DNA of 27,492 bases, taken from NCBI GenBank assembly GCA_002298545.1, contig DBKQ01000002.1:8682-36173 (forward strand), written 5' to 3'. Source of the stretch: Prevotella sp. UBA746 (GTDB taxonomy: Bacteria; Bacteroidota; Bacteroidia; Bacteroidales; Bacteroidaceae). The position numbers were made by a program, and so were the translations under genes. Below the pieces are notes generated by a model, which saw only the letters and a list, made by a program, of their open reading frames with translations, did no database searches and was not told the DNA's origin. This document shows, one piece after another, positions 20,888 through 27,492 of this stretch (positions are counted from its first letter, which is position 1; every line of letters begins with the position of its first letter).

Positions 20888-22900
20888 TTAGAACCTGTTT
20901 ATCAATTCGTCGTCCACGAGGTTTGGCATCGTTACTTGCAAGCCCGGAGTGCGCTGCATTTCGCGCTCAATACTGCTCATTGAACCATCGTTGCGTGCCC
21001 AGCTGCGGCGCGCAATTCCGTTGTTCACATCCCAGAAAAGCATCTCGCGGATATGGCGTGCCGAATCATCGTCGCCATTGATTACCATGCCGAAGCCACC
21101 GTTTATCACTTCGCCCCAGCCTACGCCGCCACCATTGTGGATTGACACCCATGTGGCACCGCGGAAGGAGTCGCCGATAACATTCTGCACCGCCATATCG
21201 GCACAGAACTGCGAACCGTCGTAGATGTTGCTCGTTTCGCGGAATGGCGAATCGGTGCCCGACACATCGTGGTGGTCGCGACCAAGTACTATAGGCTTAC
21301 TTATCTCGCCACGCTTTATTGCCTCGTTGAAGGCAAGGGCAATCTTCGTTCTTCCCTCACAGTCGGCATAGAGAATGCGTGCTTGTGAACCAACCACGAG
21401 GTGGTTCTTTCCTGCTTCGCGAATCCAGTGGATATTGTCAGCCATCTGCCCTTGGATTTCCTTCGGCGCCTTAGCCTTAATCTCTTCCATCACGTCGGCA
21501 GCGATGCGGTCGGTAACGGCAAGGTCTTTCGGGTCGCCCGAGGTGCACACCCAGCGGAACGGACCGAAGCCGTAGTCGAAAAACATCGGTCCCATGATGT
21601 CCTGAACATACGACGGATAGCGGAATTTGCCGTCGGGCAATACGATGTCTGCCCCGGCACGCTTTGACTGCAAGAGGAAGGCATTGCCATAATCAAAGAA
21701 ATACATGCCTTTCTCCGTGAGGCGGTTGATAGCAGCCACCTGTCGGCGGAGCGACACCTGAACGAGGTCGCGGAACTTCTCCGGTTCGTCTGCCATCATG
21801 CGTTTCGACTCTTCGAGCGATACGCCCACTGGATAGTATCCGCCAGCCCAAGGATTATGTAGCGAAGTCTGGTCTGAACCCAAATCCACATGTATATCCT
21901 CGTCGGCAAGGCGTTCCCAGAGGTCTACCACATTGCCCACGTATGCCATGCTCACCGTGCGCTTCTCTGCCACTGCCTTGCGAACGGCAGGTATCAGTTC
22001 GTCGAGATTATCGTGGAGCTCGTCCACCCATCCTTGGTCATAGCGCTTCTTCGCAGCAAGGGGATTAATTTCGGCAACAACGCTCACTACTCCGGCGATG
22101 TTTCCAGCCTTAGGCTGAGCGCCCGACATTCCTCCAAGACCTGACGATACGAAAAGCATGCCGTGGATATCGTCTGGCTCACCCGGCTTCTGCATCTGCT
22201 TGCGGGCAGCATTGAGCACGGTGATCGTGGTGCCGTGTACAATGCCCTGCGGACCGATATACATATACGAGCCGGCGGTCATCTGTCCGTATTGGCTCAC
22301 GCCGAGGGCATTCATGCGCTCCCAATCGTCTGGCTTTGAATAGTTTGGGATAACCATACCATTGGTTACCACCACTCGCGGGGCATTTTTATGCGAAGGG
22401 AACAAGCCCATCGGATGACCGGAATACATCACGAGCGTCTGCTCGTCAGTCATCTCGCTCAAGTATTTCATCGTAAGCCGATACTGCGCCCAGTTCTGGA
22501 ATATCGCACCGTTGCCACCATATATAATAAGTTCGTGAGGATGCTGCGCCACAGCAGGGTTCAAGTTGTTCTGAATCATCAGCATGATGGCTGCCGCCTG
22601 CTCAGAGCGGTGAGGATACTCGTCGATAGGACGGGCATACATCTCGTAGCGTGGGCGATAGCGATACATGTATATCCTGCCGTATTTGTGCAACTCCTCC
22701 ATAAACTCCGGTGCGAGCTGCTCATGCAGATGCTTAGGGAAATAGCGGAGGGCGTTGCGTAGGGCAAGTCGCTTTTCTTCTGCTGTCAGGATATCTTTGC
22801 GCTTTGGGGCGTGGTTTATCTCGGTGTCATACGGCATCGGCTCCGGCAAGGTGTCGGGGATTCCGATGCGGATTTCTTTCTGGAATTCTTCTGTTGTCAT
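20888..22900 (-). CDS. hutU: Urocanate hydratase
   Basis: This 670-aa NAD+-dependent enzyme converts urocanate to 4-imidazolone-5-propanoate, the second step. GLGGMSGAQPKAGNIAG (NAD loop), SDQTSLHNPWAGGYYPVG, DIMGPMFFDYGFGPFRW and GGGVGWGEVINGGFGMVING are conserved blocks. It is longer than the roughly 560-aa enzyme of Pseudomonas and matches the longer type of Bacteroidota. The start at 22900 (MTTEEFQKEIRIG) is preferred. An upstream ATG at 22972 would add 24 residues encoded by the repeat spacer, and it would overlap the end of the spacer rather than a conserved region. Confidence 0.96.
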   Translation of the reverse strand: MTTEEFQKEIRIGIPDTLPEPMPYDTEINHAPKRKDILTAEEKRLALRNALRYFPKHLHEQLAPEFMEELHKYGRIYMYRYRPRYEMYARPIDEYPHRSEQAAAIMLMIQNNLNPAVAQHPHELIIYGGNGAIFQNWAQYRLTMKYLSEMTDEQTLVMYSGHPMGLFPSHKNAPRVVVTNGMVIPNYSKPDDWERMNALGVSQYGQMTAGSYMYIGPQGIVHGTTITVLNAARKQMQKPGEPDDIHGMLFVSSGLGGMSGAQPKAGNIAGVVSVVAEINPLAAKKRYDQGWVDELHDNLDELIPAVRKAVAEKRTVSMAYVGNVVDLWERLADEDIHVDLGSDQTSLHNPWAGGYYPVGVSLEESKRMMADEPEKFRDLVQVSLRRQVAAINRLTEKGMYFFDYGNAFLLQSKRAGADIVLPDGKFRYPSYVQDIMGPMFFDYGFGPFRWVCTSGDPKDLAVTDRIAADVMEEIKAKAPKEIQGQMADNIHWIREAGKNHLVVGSQARILYADCEGRTKIALAFNEAIKRGEISKPIVLGRDHHDVSGTDSPFRETSNIYDGSQFCADMAVQNVIGDSFRGATWVSIHNGGGVGWGEVINGGFGMVINGDDDSARHIREMLFWDVNNGIARRSWARNDGSMSSIEREMQRTPGLQVTMPNLVDDELINRF

Positions 22901-22915
22901 AGTTTTTTCTTTTTT

Positions 22916-22969
22916 AAGACTTATAGGACGTATAGGAGTAATGGGAGAACTAAGAGGACTAAAGTGATA
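22916..22969. repeat. Nonamer array in the ftcD-hutU spacer
   Basis: Six 9-nt units can be read in one register: aagacttat, aggacgtat, aggagtaat, gggagaact, aagaggact, aaagtgata. They use the same word family (agtaat, aggac) as the array in the next spacer of the operon and run up to the ftcD stop. An inverted half is less clear here. Confidence 0.6.
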
Positions 22970-22974
22970 CACTC

Positions 22975-24681
22975 TTATCCCTTAATTTTCTTATCCACCT
23001 CTTGGGTTATTTCTTTTTCTTCGGCATTTGCCTTTTCTATTATCGCTTCAGCCTCAGCAATGAGAGCCTCGGCTTTCTGGCGGTCTTTCAGCGATGATGC
23101 GTTAATCTTCACATTCATACCGGCACCAATCACTGCTGCACGGGCTGCCAAGGCTCCTACACCGGCATCCGAAACACTGTTTGGATTGCCCTCGCGAACC
23201 ATCTGGCGACATACGTCAAAGACCTTTACCGATGCTTTCATCGTTTCGAGCGGAACCTCCGTTGCAAAGAGTGTGGCATCCTGAATGGCAGCAGAGCGCA
23301 AAGCCTTCTCCTCATCGGTGTTCTTTGGCATACCGAAGGCTGCCATGATGCGGTTGAATGCCTCGGTGTCTTCGTCTACGAGATGCAGAAGCTCTTCCTG
23401 CAGTTCCATGCCTTTCTCTGCCCAACAGGCAAACTCATCCCAACGGTCGTCCCATCCGGGCTTATGGCTCGACAGGTTTGCCACCATTGTGGCGAGCGAT
23501 GCTCCCAAGGCTCCCATATATGCCGAAACGGAACCTCCGCCAGGTGCGGGACTTTCGCGCGAAGTTTCATCGGCAAAACCCTTCACCGTGAGATTTACGA
23601 GCTTTTTATCATTGTCGCCCTCAAGCAGATATTCTATTACTTTCTCCTTTGGATTGAACGGGCGCAAGTCTTCAAGTCCCATAGACTTGATTGCTATCTT
23701 CAGGATATCCTCCTTCGGGATACCGGCAGAGCGATGTTGTTTCTCGAGGAAATACTTGCCTGCCTCCATGAGGGCACACTCCGGAACGAGACCAACTATC
23801 TCCGTTCCCGTAACCCGTAGTCCACGGTTCTGTGCGCAGCGGCAAACTTCGTCGAAGGCTTTATGAAGTGGGGTTACATTGATATTGGTGATATTCATCG
23901 ACACCTGGGCAATGCCGTATTCATCAATATACCAGCCTATTGCCTTTGTGCCCTTCAGCGTGCCGGGCTGCATGATGACCTTGCCGTTCTCGTCGAGCTT
24001 TTTCTTTCCAGTTATAGGATTTCCCTCGCGAACCGGTCTTCCTTTTTCCCTTACGTCAAAGGCTATGGCATTGGCACGGCGAGTTGAGGTGGTATTGAGG
24101 TTAAAGTTCACGGCAATGAGGAAATCGCGTGCTCCAACCACCGTGCAACCGGTTTTTGCAACCTGCTCGTCATACGGACGGGCTCCGAAATCCGGTTTTT
24201 CTCCCTCGTCCATAATGCGCTCGGCAATGCCCTCATACTCCCCCTTGCGACAAACGGCAAGGTTCTTGCGTTCCGGTTTGAAGGCAGCAGCCTCATAGCA
24301 ATAGCACGGAACAGACAGTTCGTCGGCTATTCGCTTGGCGAGTTTTCTTGACAGCTCCGCACATTCCTCAAGGGTTATGCCACTTACGGGTACAATCGGC
24401 AAAACGTCTGTCGCCCCGATTCGCGGATGAGCACCATGATGTTTCCTCATATCGATAAGCTCAGCCGCTTTGGCAACGGAATTGAAAGCCGCCTCAACAA
24501 CAGCCTCCGGTTCTCCGACGAATGTTACCACAGTACGGTTTGTTGCCTCTCCTGGGTCAACATCAAGAAGTTTCACACCCTCCACCGCTTCCACGGCATC
24601 AGTAATCTGCTTAATGATACCCATGTCGCGTCCCTCACTGAAGTTCGGCACGCATTCTACTATCTGCTTTTTCTTCGCCAT
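22975..24681 (-). CDS. ftcD: Glutamate formimidoyltransferase / formimidoyl-THF cyclodeaminase fusion
   Basis: This 568-aa bifunctional protein transfers the formimino group of formimino-glutamate to tetrahydrofolate, giving glutamate, and then releases ammonia to make 5,10-methenyl-THF. The N-terminal transferase domain begins ECVPNFSEGRD and has DMRKHHGAHPRIGATDV and NINVTPLHKAFDEV. The cyclodeaminase domain starts near 362 with GFADETSRESPAPGGGSVSA. The order matches the mammalian and Bacteroidota fusion proteins; many bacteria instead have hutG. The gene is the first of the hut operon and is followed by a 74-bp spacer of short repeats before hutU. Confidence 0.96.
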   Translation of the reverse strand: MAKKKQIVECVPNFSEGRDMGIIKQITDAVEAVEGVKLLDVDPGEATNRTVVTFVGEPEAVVEAAFNSVAKAAELIDMRKHHGAHPRIGATDVLPIVPVSGITLEECAELSRKLAKRIADELSVPCYCYEAAAFKPERKNLAVCRKGEYEGIAERIMDEGEKPDFGARPYDEQVAKTGCTVVGARDFLIAVNFNLNTTSTRRANAIAFDVREKGRPVREGNPITGKKKLDENGKVIMQPGTLKGTKAIGWYIDEYGIAQVSMNITNINVTPLHKAFDEVCRCAQNRGLRVTGTEIVGLVPECALMEAGKYFLEKQHRSAGIPKEDILKIAIKSMGLEDLRPFNPKEKVIEYLLEGDNDKKLVNLTVKGFADETSRESPAPGGGSVSAYMGALGASLATMVANLSSHKPGWDDRWDEFACWAEKGMELQEELLHLVDEDTEAFNRIMAAFGMPKNTDEEKALRSAAIQDATLFATEVPLETMKASVKVFDVCRQMVREGNPNSVSDAGVGALAARAAVIGAGMNVKINASSLKDRQKAEALIAEAEAIIEKANAEEKEITQEVDKKIKG

Positions 24682-24745
24682 ATCTATGTTTTTTAGTATT
24701 ATGATATGTAATGTGTATTATTTCGTATATGTGTTATTAATTCTG

Positions 24746-24777
24746 CAAACTTACATAAAATTCTTGAAACTATCTAA
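24746..24777 (-). promoter_or_regulatory. Probable promoter of the hut operon
   Basis: Minus strand TTAG (24774-24777), 20 nt, TAAGTTTG (24746-24753). The -7 box is perfect, the -33 is off by one base, as at the ferredoxin. The leader to the ftcD start would be about 55-60 nt and AT-rich. I see no known riboswitch in it. Confidence 0.6.
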
Positions 24778-24803
24778 TCGGTATGCATAAAATACTACAA
24801 AAA

Positions 24804-24912
24804 ACAACAAAGACAACAGATACAACATAAACGACACTGGATACTGCCCCTGCTATCCTATTGCAATATTGTGTCAGTTGTATCTGTTGCCCTTGTTGTT
24901 CTTGTTGTCTTT
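24804..24912. repeat. Mirrored nonamer array upstream of the hut operon
   Basis: Four 9-nt units, acaacaaag, acaacagat, acaacataa, acgacactg (24804-24839), are followed by a 37-nt centre and four units of the inverse word, gttgtatct, gttgccctt, gttgttctt, gttgtcttt (24877-24912). Exact pairs are caacagatacaac/gttgtatctgttg (13 bp) and caaagacaac/gttgtctttg. The rest of the gap between ftcD and the 108-aa gene (24682-24988) is AT-rich, with the hut promoter and nothing else I can support. Confidence 0.8.
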
Positions 24913-24988
24913 GCGAATTAGCTAATAGCAGTAAACTGTCAGAAATATGCCCTTCGAAACAACAAAAGAAAAACATTGAAAGTAAGAA

Positions 24989-25315
24989 TCAATAATACAC
25001 CTGTGTTTGATATTTTATATTGTGTTCATCACAAAAATTACAGATTTCACTCTGCATGGCACCTTTGTATTTCTTGAACTTTCGTTTCAAAACATCCAAC
25101 AAACGAACTTCATCCTTCACTGCCAACGTTCTCATAAGTCTGTTGGTATTGGGAACATCAAAGAACACAAACGATTCCACTTCACCGTCTCTCGAATACT
25201 CTCGTTCAAACTCCCCCATATCATGTTGGCTAATTGTCAATCTTCCATCTTCGAACCTGGCATAAATACCTGTAAACTCGCCGTCAGAATCATGTTTATA
25301 AAGGATTGTCTCCAT
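24989..25315 (-). CDS. Uncharacterised 108-aa protein
   Basis: Not recognised. The protein starts METILYKHDSDGEFTGIYAR, is acidic in its N-terminal half, then basic and helical around LLDVLKRKFKKYKG, with two cysteines near the end (CNFCDEHNIKY). No signal peptide or membrane segment. It starts 18 nt after the PBP-like gene and is the last gene of that operon. An immunity- or inhibitor-like size and charge pattern is noted only as a loose impression. Confidence 0.65.
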   Translation of the reverse strand: METILYKHDSDGEFTGIYARFEDGRLTISQHDMGEFEREYSRDGEVESFVFFDVPNTNRLMRTLAVKDEVRLLDVLKRKFKKYKGAMQSEICNFCDEHNIKYQTQVYY

Positions 25316-25333
25316 AACTCCACAGTTTTAAAA

Positions 25334-26365
25334 TTAGTATTTTGATAGCCAAGCGACAAGCTCGTTCACCATATTGTTTGCCAAATCCTTTGCCAAGTGA
25401 ACCGGTTCGTTGGGTCTGTGGATAAACACACATACACTATAAATAGGGTCGCTGGCTGGGAACGCCCCAACAAATACCATCTCTGTATCGTCTGTCTCAC
25501 CGTTATCGTATAGTTCTCCCGCATAATTGCCATAAATACCGGCAAGTTCAGCCCCCTCAGGTGCATATTCCGCTTGAACACCATCCTTTTTATTGAGTCC
25601 AACAAAGATTTCTTTCATATACTGATGTCCCAAATAATTTATATCACCAGAAAACTCAACTTCCACAGAATCTCCAATCAAAGTAGGCAGTAGAAAGTCA
25701 GTGCCATTAAAAATGCCACTAAACAGTGCTGCCATTTCCATTGAATTAGTAGCTTTTGTATTCCCCATCATTTTCTTCCAGCAATTTGATGCTCTCTCTT
25801 CGCCCATAGCAGCCAACATAATCTTATACATAGCCACGTTTGATTTCTTCATCAGAGCCTCTCTCATTGTCATCTTTCCATAACCTCCAGAACGCCAATT
25901 GTAATCTCTTATTTTCAATCCGCTATCTGAATTATAAACGCCTCTGCATATATCTATGCTATCTTCAAGTTTGCTACCAATATCAGTAAGCAATGGAACG
26001 ACGCCAACCATAGTCATAATTCTTGGACTGTATGCTTTCTTTAAAAGTTTTGCATCTGTAAAGCCACCGTTTCCTTTTTCCAAAGCCACCCATGCTTTCA
26101 GTCTGCCTGTTTTTGCATCGATTACAGCGACCTGTCCATCAACGCCATTCACGGCAGCCATTCCTTTTTCCAACATGCTACGGCATTTACTTTCTATATT
26201 TTTATCAATAGTTGTACACCTGTCCAACTTGCACACGCACTCAGAACCATCACATTCACTGATGTTTTCTTTCGCTGTTGTATTGTTCTGTGCAAATGTA
26301 GTCAAGCCAACAAGTCCAAAACACATTGTCAGCAAGCATACTTTTAAGCTTCTATTTGTCTTCAT
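25334..26365 (-). CDS. Secreted penicillin-binding-protein-like protein, catalytic motif lost
   Basis: This 343-aa protein has a signal peptide (VCLLTMCFGLVGLTTFA), a short Cys-rich segment (SECDGSECVCKLDRC), and then a transpeptidase-like fold: VAVIDAKTGRLKAWVAL, YNWRSGGYGKMTMREALMKK and KSNVAMYKIM. The last gives the SxN motif (S-N-V region). The SxxK motif, normally in a P-G-S-x-x-K context, reads YSPRIMTMVGVVPLL, so the nucleophile and lysine are gone. The KTG motif is also absent (AGIYGNY). It is therefore probably a non-enzymatic PBP relative. I start at ATG 26365; an ATG at 26392 would add 9 residues. It follows a DUF1232 gene by about 36 nt and precedes the 108-aa gene by 18. Confidence 0.65.
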   Translation of the reverse strand: MKTNRSLKVCLLTMCFGLVGLTTFAQNNTTAKENISECDGSECVCKLDRCTTIDKNIESKCRSMLEKGMAAVNGVDGQVAVIDAKTGRLKAWVALEKGNGGFTDAKLLKKAYSPRIMTMVGVVPLLTDIGSKLEDSIDICRGVYNSDSGLKIRDYNWRSGGYGKMTMREALMKKSNVAMYKIMLAAMGEERASNCWKKMMGNTKATNSMEMAALFSGIFNGTDFLLPTLIGDSVEVEFSGDINYLGHQYMKEIFVGLNKKDGVQAEYAPEGAELAGIYGNYAGELYDNGETDDTEMVFVGAFPASDPIYSVCVFIHRPNEPVHLAKDLANNMVNELVAWLSKY

Positions 26366-26401
26366 ATCATTTAAATTCTTAATAAATTTCATTTTCCTTT
26401 A

Positions 26402-26764
26402 TCAATCAAACACTTCGATATAGTTAGTATACTCCGGGAACCACCTGTCGAGCAATTCATCCGTCTTCCGTTCAATCTCCGGTGTGATATTCTTGCTAAC
26501 CTTCTGATAGGCAACCGAGAGCGAAAAAGCCTCATCTATCCACCCTATAATCGGCAACCGCTTTGCTGAAATCAAATCTACGGGGAGTACCAGATAAGAC
26601 AATGTTGACAATATCATCCACTTATCACTCTTAGGAGTATCCTTACTCGTCATTATGAAATATAACAGCAATACTGGCCGTGCACTAATGCGTCCTATCT
26701 TCAAAGCATATTCATGCAGCTTGTCTTTCAACGCTACTGTGTCTATAATACTTGTTTTGTTCAT
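26402..26764 (-). CDS. DUF1232 (YkvA-like) protein
   Basis: This 120-aa protein has the DUF1232 core: DKWMILSTLSYLVLPVDLIS followed by LPIIGWIDEAFSLSVAY, the P-D-LIP...G..D pattern in which a hydrophobic hairpin is embedded in or lies on the membrane. The typical IPD is changed to ISA-K, slightly divergent. The charged C-terminus ends in LDRWFPEYTNYIEVFD. It heads a three-gene minus-strand operon. The family's role is unknown. Confidence 0.85.
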   Translation of the reverse strand: MNKTSIIDTVALKDKLHEYALKIGRISARPVLLLYFIMTSKDTPKSDKWMILSTLSYLVLPVDLISAKRLPIIGWIDEAFSLSVAYQKVSKNITPEIERKTDELLDRWFPEYTNYIEVFD

Positions 26765-26840
26765 GTCTTCAATCTTTTATAGTTACACATTTTTATATTA
26801 TAGAGCATCTGGTATTAGATAATCTATCACACGTGAAAAA

Positions 26841-26885
26841 GAAAAACTTGCAAGCCTTGATATTGGCATGGTCTGCAAGTTTTTC
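26841..26885 (-). terminator. Terminator after the 193-aa gene
   Basis: gaaaaacttgca (26841-26852) pairs perfectly with tgcaagtttttc (26874-26885) over 12 bp, 21-nt loop. T-runs follow on the minus strand, 20 nt after the stop of the gene. Confidence 0.8.
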
Positions 26886-26904
26886 CTTTATGATGATAAA
26901 TCTA

Positions 26905-27486
26905 TTAAAATACTATGTTTTTTATCTTCAGCTCCTTGATGTCTACACGTCCTACGAAACGCAATCTACAGTCAGTAATTTCGTCATCAGTATATGGCAT
27001 TGGGTCTTCTACAATCTCACCATAGCCCACGACCTCTGCACAGCCATTACTCTCCATTGTGGCAGTCCAATAGACATAGCCGTCTTCGCCAACATCAATT
27101 TCTATTTTTGACAGCGTTCTATTCGCCTTCTCTGCATCAAACGAATAGCCTCTAAGGTGTTCCTCTAAACCATCAACAATTTCCTTCAAGCTGCATCCGC
27201 ACACATTGACAAGCAGTTTCTCCCAATGCCGACACTCAGCTACAGTCCATTCAAGTCTGTCATAGCCAGGCTTTTCGAACTCAGCATCCGTCTTTGGCAA
27301 TTCATCAGGAGTATGCACTCCCGAGCAATCGCTGTCTTTAAGAGCCATCACCCACACACTTCCATCTGTATTGTCAACATCAAAAATCAAACCTATTGTC
27401 TGTTTGTCGTTGTTCAGGCTGTGGGATATGCTTAGATCAGCGTAGAGGTAGCTGCCTATAATAGAGATAATATTTTTATTTATCAT
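26905..27486 (-). CDS. Uncharacterised 193-aa protein
   Basis: Not recognised. It starts MINKNIISIIGSYLYADLSI, a weakly hydrophobic N-terminus that is not a clear signal peptide, then an acidic soluble chain with DCSG, ECRHWEKLLVNVCGCS and CRLRFVGRVDIKELKIKN. It has five or more cysteines. The start at 27486 leaves only 6 bases in the window, so the gene may have a longer N-terminus upstream or belong to an operon cut by the window edge. It has its own terminator. Confidence 0.6.
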   Translation of the reverse strand: MINKNIISIIGSYLYADLSISHSLNNDKQTIGLIFDVDNTDGSVWVMALKDSDCSGVHTPDELPKTDAEFEKPGYDRLEWTVAECRHWEKLLVNVCGCSLKEIVDGLEEHLRGYSFDAEKANRTLSKIEIDVGEDGYVYWTATMESNGCAEVVGYGEIVEDPMPYTDDEITDCRLRFVGRVDIKELKIKNIVF

Positions 27487-27492
27487 AAGGTG

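Noticed and set aside
22901..22972. 24-residue N-terminal extension of HutU
   Set aside because: It would be encoded by the repeat spacer; the conserved start is at 22900.
24682..24800. Riboswitch in the hut leader
   Set aside because: The leader is short and AT-rich, and no known riboswitch fold was recognisable.

Overview
The window looks like a Bacteroidota chromosome, most like Prevotella/Segatella (genus not proven). Several genes have the Bacteroidota promoter (TTTG, 19-20 nt, TAnnTTTG), Shine-Dalgarno sites are mostly weak, and the gene families (PorT-like protein, Cbp1-like lipoprotein, long urocanate hydratase, split 5'-nucleotidase, DUF4250) fit that phylum.

Positions 1-6170 are the right end of a prophage. 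The window opens in the last codons of a variable protein and continues through a diversity-generating retroelement (DGR): the 3' end of the variable repeat (VR), avd, the template repeat (TR), and a reverse transcriptase with the DGR-type IGNLPSQ and YVDD motifs. Then come a DUF4376-like protein, two small membrane proteins, a holin, the wreck of a KilA-N gene that still has its promoter and terminator, a GH24 endolysin, and a convergent tyrosine integrase. The integrase faces the 3' end of a tRNA-Lys(UUU), the likely attachment site. The other prophage end and most of the variable gene lie outside the window.

Positions 6171-18060 are ordinary chromosome: tRNA-Lys with its own promoter and terminator, an AI-2E family transporter and thymidine kinase (divergent from rsmI, both apparently leaderless or nearly so), a Cbp1-like coiled-coil lipoprotein, a PorT-like outer-membrane protein, a small 2[4Fe-4S] ferredoxin, a 5'-nucleotidase split over two genes, an NlpC/P60 peptidase, a three-gene set with DUF4250 and an AAA-ATPase/PD-(D/E)XK protein, and a secreted DUF4595-like protein. 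The 750-bp gap before the ferredoxin holds an array of five near-palindromic boxes at 21-bp spacing and a two-arm REP/BIME-like element.

Positions 18061-24681 are a complete histidine-utilisation operon on the minus strand, transcribed ftcD(-fchA) > hutU > hutH > hutI. It takes histidine to glutamate and passes the formimino group to tetrahydrofolate. Its intergenic spacers, and the gap upstream of the operon, carry arrays with an exact 9-nt period in which a direct half is followed by an inverted half. The words differ between loci but the architecture is shared. I did not recognise these arrays as a named element.

Positions 24989-27486 hold a small minus-strand operon (DUF1232 membrane protein, a secreted penicillin-binding-protein-like protein without its catalytic serine/lysine motif, and an unknown 108-aa protein) and an unknown 193-aa protein.
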